This document shows, piece after piece, positions 41,401 through 54,400 of a DNA stretch of 64,000 nt. The translations under genes were made by a program, and so were the position numbers. How positions within the stretch are numbered: the first letter of the stretch is position 1; the number at the start of each line of letters is the position of its first letter. The DNA comes from Trichobilharzia regenti (lineage: Eukaryota > Platyhelminthes > Trematoda > Strigeidida > Schistosomatidae), in NCBI GenBank assembly GCA_944472135.2, contig OX235265.1:92164984-92228983 (forward strand), read 5' to 3'. The notes under the pieces were generated by a model that ran no database searches, was not told the origin of the DNA, and was given only the letters and a program-made list of their open reading frames with translations.

Positions 41401-44400
41401 TGCTTTCGATCATAGATGTCTGCGATCTCTGTCTCACGTTAGGTGGTATAATAGAGTAAGTAATGTTGACGTTAGGCGTAGAGTGTTGGGCAAAGAGGGA
41501 AAATCAATCGACGAGGCTATAAAGTTACATAGACTAAGATGGCTAGGTCACGTGCTGCGCATGCCTAACCACCGCCTCCCCCGACGGGCATTACTAGCTG
41601 ATATAGGTGCAGGTTGGAAAAGAGTAAGTAAGTGGTGGCCAAACAAAAACATGGCTTCATCAATCCATGAAATCCTTGACAGTTAAACTGAGTCAGTCAG
41701 GTAGGGAGATGGAGACTTCCGGGTTGGGGCCCTCGGGACTCTAGGAATCAATGGCTGGAAACAATAGGTGACATGGCTCAAAGTCGTTGTCAATGGCCAG
41801 CGTAGATGTATTCAGTCTCTGTAATCTTTCATATTCCTTTCTACCATTACCCATTGTGTTTCACTCCTATACTTCTCAGACTGTATTGATTCTCTTCACT
41901 CATCTTCTTGTCTACCTTTGTGTGGTATTTGGAACGTGGGCAACTCGAACTGGTGCACTTCGGTGGCAAGTTCTATGTTGAATCCAGACAGACAGAGACA
42001 GACTTCCTTCACCTATCTAGGAGGCACGGTTTCAACCACAGGCATTCCAGGCTTCATTGCTTCTTACCATCTCTAGGACTCCAACCAGTCAGTCAAGCAG
42101 TCTACACCTTCCTAAGTGACTAACTGGCTGTCTGTCTGAAACTAACTGTTATTGATTTGACTGAGTGATGAAGACATGTTTTGGTTTGACCACCACTAGC
42201 TTTTTTCTTTCCAATCTGATCCCTTAATAATGTCAGCTAACATTGCCTGTTGTCGCAGAAAGTTGTGGGTGGGCAGGTATGCGTAACACATGTCCTAACC
42301 ATTTCAATCGATGCAGTTACTTCACACCCTCCTTACCTAGCACTCGACTGACGCCTCACGTCAATATTGCTCACCCTTTCACACCTACCACCTAACACGG
42401 GAGATAAAACTCAAACACCTTTGATCACAGACAGTTAATCAGCCTTTCTATGTCTTCCACTTTCAATGACCATGTCTCACAATCAGATATAAACGAAGAC
42501 AGAGTTAGTTGTCGCTGAGCAGTACACACTCCCTTTGATCGATAGCCAGTGAGAAATCACGTCTACTAAGCCAGAGATAGCGTAAGTTGACATAAGCCAA
42601 ACGAGCCTTCTGTATCCTTGCTGAGATTTGGATCATTGATTAACCTGTTGCGGGTTGGCTAATACAACTTTCCAAATAAGTAATGTGATCAACACGCTCA
42701 GTCACTACTTCGCTCTTGCCCTTCTTTAAGTTAGGAATGAGTCAGTGTAGTTTAGTCCTGTAGCATCATATCTTCTTATATTGGAATTGAGCAAATCGCA
42801 TGTCAAACATTCGAAGATTGCTGCTACTCAAGGTGTTCCGAAGACTCCATATTTTGGTCGGTCGGCATCTAGGAGGACTAGGAGGGAGGACTATATCATA
42901 TGTATATTCTAAGTCAACGAGATCCACGAAAGCATCCGCAATCATAAATTAGGCGTCTAAAAAAGACACAACACGTATTAACATAACAGGAAGACGACAC
43001 ATCCACGGACACCAATTCGACTAGGGGAATGTATAAATTCATGACAAAGGAAAGACAAAAATTCACCAGATAAAATTTCTAGTGTAGCCACTTAGTAGTA
43101 TTCAGACGAATCTGCAATTAACACAGACACATTGACATAGATATATAAGATTTACCAAAGAAAAATCAATAAAAAAATGACAGTCACATCGACAAAAGGT
43201 CATTCTTCTTTCAGGTCAACAAAGAACACAATCAGTCAATACCAGTACAAGTAAAGCTATAGAAGGTAAGGAAAAAAAATACCCAGAAACAATTAAAAGA
43301 GACATGGCTGATAAATTCGTGGGGAGCTTTTAAAAAGCTCACTTCCAGTTGTGAAGTATACTCTGAAGTGATGTTGTCTAGGTGGGCAGTGAAAGCTGCT
43401 GAGCAACAAACACTATCCAGCTGAGAGAACACAAATACACGAATATTTATGTATGGTTTTGTAAAAGAAAAGATATTAGGGATATCAGTCTTTAATTTAA
43501 TTTGTCTGCCTGCAATCTTTACACATCAAAGCAATCTCTCCATTTCTCTTTAACTTTGCCATCGATGACATTCTGGAGTCAGCTCTGAAGGATGTGCGTA
43601 AAGGTGGTGTAGATCTGCTACCTGGAGATAGACTTTTCGACCTCGAGTATGCAGACGATATCGTCTTACTGTGCAATAGCATGCAGGCTGCCCAAATCGT
43701 ACTTGATCAGTCAGTTGGCGATCAGTGTTTGTAAGTATGGTGTGTGCTTTGTGCCGTCTAATTGCAAAGTACTGCACTGACTCTTGTGCGTGAACCGCTT
43801 CAAGTTGTTGATAATTTTGTGTATCTGGGTAGTTGTGTGAGTGTTGGTGGAGCGGGGTGACGGATGAGATTTTCAACCGTATAATGAAGGCTAGAGTGGC
43901 ATACATCAACTTGAGTCACCTCTGGCGCCGTCGCGAACTTAGCCTGGCTGTCAAAGTTCAGGTATACAATGCTTCGGTGCGGGCGGGTTGCCCTGCTCTA
44001 CACCCGTAAAACCTGGCCTCTCCGAGCAGGCTGAGGGATGTGCGGCGGCGACTCTGTGTGTTCGATCATCACTGTCTCCGCAGGATTTCTTGCGTTCGAT
44101 GGCGTCATCGCATGAGTAATTCTGAGGTTCGGCGACGTGCGTTTGAACACAGTGTAGATTTTCATTCATTGAGTGTCGTCGTCTGGAAACACCCGCTCCG
44201 GTGGCTTGGACATGTTCTACGAATGTCATCTCAGCCCTGGGACGGGATAGAAAAGGTGGAGGTGTGGTCAGTCCATGACGTGGCGTCGTGGGATGAAGGA
44301 TGTGTGTGTGTGTGTGTGCTAGATTAGCATCGGTTGGTGCGTCACGACTTCCTGGTTGGGGTCCGAGAGATAGCTCGAATCGATGGCTTGAAACGTTATC

Positions 44401-47400
44401 GGATATGGCGAAGAATCGTAATCAATGGCGAACGTGTTGCAATTTCCTTCTTTCTTCCCTTCCCGATGATAGTTAACGAATACTGTATGAACTTGTTAAG
44501 TATGACTGTTTTCCTTCCAGATGAAGTTCTTTATCCGTTCTCTACTTATATTGTTTACTTTTGATCTATGTTGTTTTATTATTATTGTGTGGTGCTTCTT
44601 TCTTGGTGCGATATTGTACCAAGTATTTTTTTCTGCGTTTAAATAAATGGCAAAGTTAAACTTTCGACACCACTAACAACCAATCAGCAAACGACCTCGA
44701 ACGGACCAATCACATTATAGAGGAATATATGATGAATGGAAATGTATATTTATAGAAAAAAGCATAAAATAGATAATAAAAAAGGTTACATGGGATATCT
44801 TTCTCGAACATGTGAGAGAAAAATCTCCCAGTTTAGCATGGGACTGTCAATGGAGAAGTTACATCATATCCTGTACATATATTCATCCAAATGACTATAA
44901 ATGAGATCCTTTTGAGATACATTTATTGCCGTTATGCTGTTTTCCAACCTGCCCCAAAATCCTTCATTTGAATTTGTATGTAACCTCGTAACGGGATCCA
45001 CAAAATCACTTGAATGGTTGTCTCTATGATGAATATATCCCAGAGATGACAGCGAATTGTAGCCTTTCCGTGTGTATAATTGACCCCCGCTTAACAATTC
45101 TGGTAACAATAGGTATAAGAGTAGTTGCTTTTCTATCTGCTATCCTTAGGGAGAGAAGCGACCTAACGAAAAAAGTTCCTACGATATAATAAAATTATCA
45201 GCATACACTCTCTAGTGTTAGTAGGCTTCAAACATATAGCACAACGATGAACAAACCCATCAGTTGATTTGGTATAGCTTTTTAAAGTCATGATACCACC
45301 ACACAATCAAATTCGTCCTTTCCGGAGCAACTGAAATCTAGGAAATAGTGGGAAAAACTAACCTCCTCGAATTGCAACAACAGCCTTGTAAGGTCACGCA
45401 TTAGAAATGAATCAAGCGCTATACAACATTGAACTGCGTTCGTGAACCTCATTGGATAATTCGACATCGTTCGTGAATCTCATTGGATAATTCGCTGATT
45501 GGTAGTTAGTGGTGTCGAAAGTTTAACTTCGCCAAATAAATAATAAATCTATCTATCTGTCTATCTGATTTTCGCTAAGTAAAATCAATATTATTTCGCT
45601 AATTTTAAGAGAAAAAAAACAAAGTTTACTAAAAAAAAGCATCAAAAATTCAACTAGCACCGGATTTAATCATTATATATACGTATCAATAACTTCACAG
45701 TACAACATAGTACATGATTTTGTCTTCTCAGATCGATCTTACATACTTGTGATGCAAAAAGTATTAGCTTCAATATGTATGTGAATCTGTGCAATCACAT
45801 AAATCACACATTAAGAGAACAGCTGTGTGTAATCGTTTTTAAATTTAATGGCACACACTGTCATTGACGCATCAAAAAGTTATTTAATTGTAGATGTACA
45901 ACAGATTTTGAATCTGTACACTTTCGCATACAAATCGAAGATACAAACCTGCTAATTTGAAGAGAAAGACAGAATTTCAGTATATTTGTGATGTGAAAGC
46001 AGCATGAAATAGCCGTTTTTTGAAAGAAAGAAAAACAGTGAAGTATTGGTTTGCATAGGATGTGATTGATCTCAAGATAGATAGATCATTAGTTAGGGAA
46101 TACTGGAAAAATATTTCGTCCTACTTGGTATCTCTTCGTTAGTATGCATCCACTACCCCAGCCATCCATTAGCAGCCGGGCCGGAGACCTTCAGGCTGTG
46201 GTGAGAGAGCTGTTGGCAAGCCGAAATTGTTAGACAGCGATTTACGTCAATGTTTAAGTCCCGAATCAGCGTCATGAGAAAAGACAAGAATAAAGCCTAA
46301 CCTTGAAGAACTTAACAGCCAATCACAGCAGATTTAGCGTGGGCGGATGCGATTCGCAGATATATCATCGGACTGTCTAAGAAACGGGGCAACAAAGAGA
46401 TAACAGAATAACCTTCAGGAGGAAAACAACCAAACAAAAGATGTTGCTTCTCTGCTAACAATAACGAACAATAATATACATAAAAATCTATAAATATCTG
46501 TTGATTTTCTCAATAGAGGATCTGTTGTCTTGCCCTTGTCTTCTGTCGTTACAAGGCTACCAGGCAAGCTCATCGACTATTATATCATTGGATTCCGTCT
46601 TTCTGTTTGTAAGGATTTGATTGACTGTACAATAACTAGTGTCACGCGTCCAGTCCCTTATTTTCTGCAGGCTGAATTCTATCACTCATATTTGTAATGT
46701 GGTCGTCATACTAGGTGGCTCGTCATCACAGTGAACTGTAAATTGTTTTTTTAGGCGATTGGTAGGAAGCCCTGGACTTAGGTTTCGTACTATTTGGCAC
46801 TTACCAGTTAGCATAGGCGTATCTACAATCTTGAAGGAACTCATATCTTATCTGAGATTCGAACCCGTGTCACCTAGTGCTACAGTCAGAGACGTTACCG
46901 CCACTGAGGCATTCGAATCTCAGAAGGGACATAATTTCCTTCAAGATTGCATATATGTCTTGCTAACGAGCGGCAATAGGCGCGAGACCTAGGTCCAATA
47001 CTTCCTGCTGATTACCTTCAACCATCTAATACCAGGGAATTGATTGGTATGAAGGTTCATCACGGATTTATTTCAGTTAGATTCCATCCCACGGACTGAA
47101 AGGTCAATGAGCTTGCCTTGTAACCCGATGGTCTTAGGTTCGATTTCCCGTGACGTCGTGGTAGCGTCCTTATGAAGAGTCCCAAACTAGGACGAAATAG
47201 TTCTACGCTTCCCCCTGAGTTCGCAGAGGTTCTGTAAATCGAGTCAATTCGTAATCAATCTCGAAAAATCGGTTAGTTGATCTGGATTATATTTCACAAC
47301 TTCTGTCAATTCTCCCCATAATGTTACTGTCAACTGCTGAATGTGTGGGTTGACAGAGTCAGAACCCAGGGGTCATTGCATCTCAATCCTCGAAGTGGCT

Positions 47401-50400
47401 GAACGGTTAACGACCCCTGGTGGGATAGTCGGCACGCACCGATGAAGAGTTATAAGGAGGGACGAAACAACTGCTTAATGGTCTCTGGTTCTCAATGGCC
47501 TCTCTGACTGATGTTGGTTCGTTAAGAAAATCTAAAAAAAATTTTTCTATCAATAAGCAAATTTCTTCCTTATCAGATCGGTTGACTTCACTCGGTAAGA
47601 TGCCTCATGAAACTTTCTTTATAACTTTTCAGTTGTATCTCTGTAATTTGGATCACTTGGAATTTTGGGGATTCATACTTGTTAAGTGACTAAATAGAAT
47701 TTTACTCTAACGAGAGACTTTTACTAGTCTTTGACGTGATCTGAAGTGGAGTTGGAAGTACCCATCGCTAAAGTCATGTAAACCTAAAGAGAATAAGGAA
47801 GCAAAGGCAATCAATGTTCCCAAACTAGGACGAAACAACTGTCCACCAGTACTTCCTTGTTTTCAACGGTTCTCTAAACGTGAAGCCAGTTCGTGATCAC
47901 ACGTTGTAATCAGTCATTCAAATCTTTGCCAGATAACACTTGACAACACGTCATGTTGATTGCTTATATACATTAATAAATTTGTACTGTAACCTTTTAC
48001 TGTTGTAAATTTTTTAAAATATTTTTTATTCTCAAGTATTGGTTTTGTAGGGATTTTGTTTGAGTGCATGGGGGATTTCACCATGAGCTGACATCAGTTA
48101 GAGAACCACTGGAAAACAAGCTGGGAGTACTGTACAGCTGTTTTGGTCCTAGTTTGGGACTCTTCAGCAATATTCCTTTACGTTCCCAGTGCAACATCAT
48201 AGGGCTTCAAGCTAGAGGCTTGCAGTTTCAATATCAGTAGTGTTTATTTTTACGGGATGGGGTTACTGCTGGCCTCATGACCCACTTTCCCTCTTTACCA
48301 GTCTTATTACTTACTGGCTAAGTGAGGTAAAGGAGTGCATCGGTGGCTGGGGATCGAACTCCGAACCACGTGTGCCGTGCGTGGTTAGCGATTATTCTCC
48401 CGCTGTGCCAACGACGCACAATAAGAATATTCATAATAATAATAATAATAATAATTTATCCAAAATGTTCAATTTGTATCGCGTTTTAATTTATTTTCCT
48501 TCTCTTTTTTATTTTTATTAAGCTAACCAACTGAAATTATGGAGTGCATCGTCGAAAACAATCGATAATAATCATAATAATAAATTGAATAAACCGAATC
48601 TGTCTAGTAGTGGTGGTGGTGGTATGCCAGCTAATAATAATAAGGCAGCAGCAACAGCATCAGCTCAATCAACTATTGACTGTTGTACATCATCTACTAT
48701 GCCTAATTTATTTACAATCTGTTTACGATTATTATCTGTGATTTATGAACGTGACAGTCGACATCCATTTACACCGGATGATTTTTGGTTAATCTCGTGA
48801 GTGTGCATTGTATTCACTGCCTTTCTTATACTTTCGTTTTCTTTAATACTACTACAACTATTTATTATTATTATGATTCCTGTGGGTTCCGAGTGGGGAA
48901 CATGAGGTTTCAGCAGAACACATCTCCATTGTGTGCTCCATTTTCTGCTGTCCTTCTTCAACTAGGCCTCTCTCCACGATTGTCTATAATCTCTCATTTC
49001 CTCCTCCTCGCCACACGACCTGCTCCATGTCACCGCTCTATGACGACTCAATCGTCGTCTCCCATTCGGGTTTCATTCGCCTGTCTGTCTGTTTTCAACA
49101 TTGAACTTTGTGCCGATGTGCACCAGTTCAAGTCGCCACACTCCCTCCTTGTACCACACAAAGCAAGAGAAGAAAGTAGAAGAAATGCATAATAGAGACA
49201 GTAAACAGAGGTGTGAGACAAAGGAATGGTAATAACAAAGAACAATATTGTTTCATTGGAAATCATAAGTCACAAGGAGTGAATGCACCTGCGCCAGCCA
49301 GCTATTGACAACGATCACTTTGAGCCATATTACTAATTCTTTCCAGCCAGTCACGAAGTCTACACCTTCCTACTTGACTGGCTTAAACTAACTGTTGTTG
49401 ACTTCATTGACTGGTGCAGCCATGTTTTTTGGATCGACCGCCGCTATCTCTTTTCCAAGTTGACCCTATGTCAGCTAACATTGCCTGTTGTCGAGGAAGG
49501 CGATGATCAGGCATACGTAACACATGTCCTAACCATCTCCACTCGAACGATGGCCTGCATTGCGCGTGATTTCACCCGACGGTTTCATTGGCGTGTACCC
49601 AATCCATTTCCATTTTCTCCTATATATATTTGTTGAACGATAGGTTCTTAATTAGTTTGTTCCAATAGTTTCTTGTCACTCATTCTGTATTAGCGTCGGT
49701 AGCATAGTGGTTAGGACGCTCGCCGACCATGCACATGGTCCGGGGTTTGATCCACGGCTGACGCAGTCCTCTACCCTCGCTAAGCCATTGATAAAGCTGG
49801 TAAGAGAGAAGGTTTGGCATGAGGCCTAGTAACCCCATCCTGTAAAAAAACACTGCTACAGAAACTCCAAGCCTTCTAGCTCGAAGCCCTATGTTAATTA
49901 CTGGGTTATTACTATTACTACCACAGTGCTCAAGTTTTACACATATATTAATATGACATATGGTCTTCATGTTCGAAGACGACCAATCAATAAACTCACT
50001 TGACTTTCGCAAATCGAGGCAAGATATGTGAAAATCATGGTATTTTCAACATTCGATGCTTGAAAAATAAAATCATTCCTAAATACTTATGTCTACAAGT
50101 TCCATTCCCGACAGACAAAGTTAGAAGCAGAACAGAAAGTCTACAAAAATTATTCCTAAAAGAAGAGATTCACAGAATTTTTAAAAGGTTGCACCATATA
50201 AGAGAAATAAAATCGAGCAATTAAAGCAAAAACTAATTGGATTAGTTACCAATGTGGATTACAATCTTATAACACAGTCTTCCAGCAATGCAAAATCAGC
50301 AACTTTCAAATAGTCAAATCAAAAAGTTCAACAAATTGTTAGAGGAGAAATCTTCATCTCAGAACGATGAAGTCAATAATCCAAAGTTAACGGCGATCGA

Positions 50401-51449
50401 TAAAACAAAGTGGTGTGTAAGTCTCTCAACACATATATATTAGGTCCTACAGAAATAAGTGTATTAGAAAAGGGACTCAATTTCAATGTATTAGTAGACA
50501 AGCTGAAATCTGAGGATGTTATCCCTAAAATATAAATAGCACTAAGTGGTAAAGACAAGACAACGTATGATGAAGTACGGGCACAATGTGCGCTAACATT
50601 AAAACGACAGAAACGTGAAAAACCTAGGCTGACAGAACCAGAGATAGAAGCCTTAAAACACCTTAAGAATAACAAGGACACATTGATCACTAAGACAAGG
50701 GGGACGCAACAATAATATTAGACAATCAGACTATTTGGACAAGGTGAACACTCACATACAAACAGGACCATATGAGGAAATTAATAAATCAATAGACCCC
50801 GGTATGAATAAGGTTAAGAAATCTACAGCGAACCTTATACACCGAATAAAACCGTTTCTAGGTGAGTCTAAGTGGTTTAATTCAGTGCCCAAAACTAATA
50901 AACTCAATAGGATGTATGGTGTTGTTAAAGTTCATCAGTCAGGATACTTTATTAGACCTATAGTTGATTTTAGAAATTCACCTAATTATGAATGATCTAA
51001 ATATTTAGCTATGGTATTAGATCCTCCTAGAAGCCATTCGAAATCTAGACTAACTCATTCTTATGAACTAAAACATAGATTAGATAATTTAAAATTAGAT
51101 AATGAAGATAGTTTTGACATTGTCAGTTTATATACACGTATACGAACAAATATGGCTATAGAGGCAGTCAGAAACGAACTCATTTCTGACCAAGAACTCG
51201 AACTTAGGACGAAAGTGCCACTTGAGAACATAATGCTGGGAGTGTGGCTATGCCTGACTTCTACAGTATTTAAATCCCAAGGGAGAATATACAAGCAAAC
51301 TGAAGGAGTTGCCATGGATCACCAATATCCCCGGTTTTAGCAGATATATTCATGGAAAGGTGGGAAAAGATAGCGATTGAACCGTTCACCCCCACCCCGA
51401 AAGTATGGTGTAGGTATGTAGATGGCTCATTCCCTGTACTCAGAACACA

Positions 51450-51496
<47 letters not shown>

Positions 51497-54400
51497 ACAC
51501 ATTAACTCAGAGGCGGAGTCAATTAATCCACTTATAAATTGGGAGATCAAGAAGGGGAGCTTCCAATGTTAGATTGCAGTGTAAAAAGGAAAGAAGATGG
51601 GAAGTTAAACACTAGTGTTTACAGGAAATCCACACATTCAAACAGATATTTGAACTGCCGATCATCCCATCCTATGTCAGTAAAAATAGGATTGGTGTAA
51701 TTTTTAAATGAAAGAGCACAAAAACTAAGCAGTACCAAGGAAAATCTAAGACAGGAAGTGAGGTATATAAGAGAAGCCTTGAAATTTAATAATTACCCTA
51801 ATAAATGAGTCAGAAAGTATGTAGGGAAACGTAAAAATAAAATAAATAATGATACTAGTGATAGTGATAATAATAATGATAGCAATAATAATGATAATAT
51901 TAATATTAATGACGACATGCATTTCAAATATGCACAAGTCAACACCAACAATAAGGAATCTAAATCATCAGTGGTAATTCCATACAGGGAAGGAACCTCG
52001 GGAACCTTACACAGAATTTCTAACAAGGCGGGAATAAAAGTGGCTGACATTCAAACCCACAAAACAATTTAGTTTATCTAGTACCCTGACTGCAATGATT
52101 GTCAGGTGAAATACATAGGTCAACCGGAGATGTCACCAGTAAGGTATTCGAACTTGTCAATGACCCCCTGTAAGACTGTAGTGGAAGCTTAAATTGATCA
52201 GTGGGGAGTAACCAGTGTCCTTGGTTTAATGCAGACTGTATTCCTATCAGTCTAGTTTACGACGTGGTGACGAAGCTAAGTGACTCGCTATACAGGGCAA
52301 GTTATCATCTGATATTAGGTGGCTAAAGAGCGCATGAGCTCCTACAAGGTTGCAGGTACACGCCTTGCTGACGAGTTCCGACAAGCACGAAACTTAAATA
52401 CAGAGCTTCCTGCCAATCGCCTTAAGCTGCTTGACATAATTTTAGGGTACATCCTGATGCCAAGCTACCTAGCTTCTTGATCGCATTGAGATTTCAACTG
52501 ATAGGATTCAGTATGCATCAAATCAGGGATTAAACGCCCCTACCCAGTTACCAATCTCAGTCTATATATATAATTTTATTTACCTTAATTATAAAAAGAC
52601 TATCTACTGTTTTTATGCTTTATTTCTCATGTTATACAAATCAATTGTCCTGGCATACAAATCGAACAAATAAACCAACAAACAAACCTCAGTAATCTCA
52701 AAGTATCAGCTTTTCTCTCCGATTTACGCAAACCGAAACCGCATGCAACTTTTCTACTAAAGCATATTCCGCATATTATACCACACAAAGAGGTAAGCGT
52801 TTATTTTTTTTTAAACATCTCTCCTATCCAATCTATCTAATAGCGTGTTATCCTATTTCGAGATTTTGTACGTGAAGATAAAGCATCTCTGGGGATACAT
52901 ACACGAACTAATTGGCTTACAGATGATGGCCCCGTTGGTGCTGTGATCACAGTGCATAGAAATCGTATTGTTGAAGTAAGTTGAACTACTGTGTTTCACG
53001 TTGCACGAATGTAATATTATTTTCAAGTACTGGTCTGTATAGATTTGATTGGTTTTAAGTTTTTGATCACGCGTTGGTATCAGTTAGAAAACCATTGAAA
53101 ACCAGAGGCTATTATTATTGTTATTATTGTCTCCCTTAGTTCTTAGAGTAACATAGGACTTCAACCGCACGTCTCCATTGCGTTCGGTTATCCACCAACA
53201 TTTTCGTTTGGCTCCACGTCTGACCACGTGCTTTTATGTCCTCCATGTCACTCTCACACTGACGATCAAATCACCGTTTCTTATTCGGGTTCCACTCGAG
53301 CGATGGCTTGGCGTGTGGTGCCACTCACTTGTTGGTTTTTTTTTCTCAGAGTATGGCCAATCCACTTCCATTTCTTCGTGCATGTTTGTTGCCCGACCGA
53401 AAGCTGCTACCTTGACGTGGTGGTCGGGCTTGAACACCGCAATGACCTAATCAAGCTATACTGGCTGAGACTTATGTCTCTTGAGGTTCTACCATGCCAG
53501 GCAGGTTGTTTGGATAGCGGTTAAACAAAAAGCAGCTACCCAATCCAATACCATGATTCAAACAAATTCACAAAATTTCATGCCGGATCGGCCGTGGCCC
53601 GGATTAACAACGACCGCGCTTCCTGCTGCCGTGTCACAGGGCAGGAGTGATAAATATGCTACTGAGACACACCAAACAAAAAAGAACAAACAAAAACAGG
53701 CCGCGTGTGACCGGCCTCAAGCAGTTGTCCCCTGGGCTCTGCGGTCACGCAACCAACTTCCACGGTGTGGGCAGCCGGGAAGTAACAATCGCCCTCACAA
53801 TCCGAAATGCACACGAAACCTCTCTAATCCTCACTCATCTTTGTCTTCATCTTCATCTATCTTGCCTTCCTTCCACTGATGCAACTCCTCTACTTGATGG
53901 CTCCTCACTCCCTCTCCACTCTGTGTCCACTAAAAACGATGGAAGCCAAAAAACCACCACGGATAGTCTCCTAAAGCCACGCCACCAATTTCATATAGGA
54001 GCATTTAATGTTAGGACACTTTGCCAAATAGGACAACAAGCATCACTAGCCAAGACCCTGGCATCCGAGCCATTGATGTATGCTGTGTTTCAGAAACACG
54101 CATACAAGACCCAAGTGTGGTTATTCACCTAACCCCACCTGGCCAACAGGTTGAATCTGCAAAATTCACCTTGAGGGTGTCAGGAGATGCCACAGCTAGT
54201 TCACGAGGATTAGCTGGCGTAGGGATAGCTTTGAGTACTAGGGCAGAAAAGACATTGCTTGACTGGATCCCGGTAGATAGCCGAATGTGTGCTGTCCGCC
54301 TGAACGGATCAGTAAGAAGGAGAAAGGACTGCACTACTCGCCGATGCCTTTTCGTAATCTCCGCCTACGCCCCCACTGACTGCAGTTCAGATGAAACGAA

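Larger units (their letters stand above)
44649..45533 (-). mobile_element. Merlin DNA transposon, complete ends (885 bp), 8-bp TSD
   Basis: Terminal inverted repeats 44649-44688 and 45494-45533 (40 bp, 2 mismatches, starting GGC). Target duplication AAATAAAT at 44641-44648 and 45534-45541. Minus strand encodes a relic ISXO2/IS1595-like transposase: [20 protein letters not shown], then [20 protein letters not shown] and HLDEYMYRI. The N-terminal part ([11 protein letters not shown] near 45290) is separated by stops and frameshifts, so it is non-autonomous now. Merlin elements are known in Schistosoma. Confidence 0.88.

Noticed and set aside
43550..43909. 119-codon minus ORF
   Set aside because: Shadow of the + strand RTE RT ([10 protein letters not shown]) in the same place.
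50373..50690. 105-codon minus ORF rich in Leu/Ser
   Set aside because: Antisense shadow of the PLE linker on the + strand.
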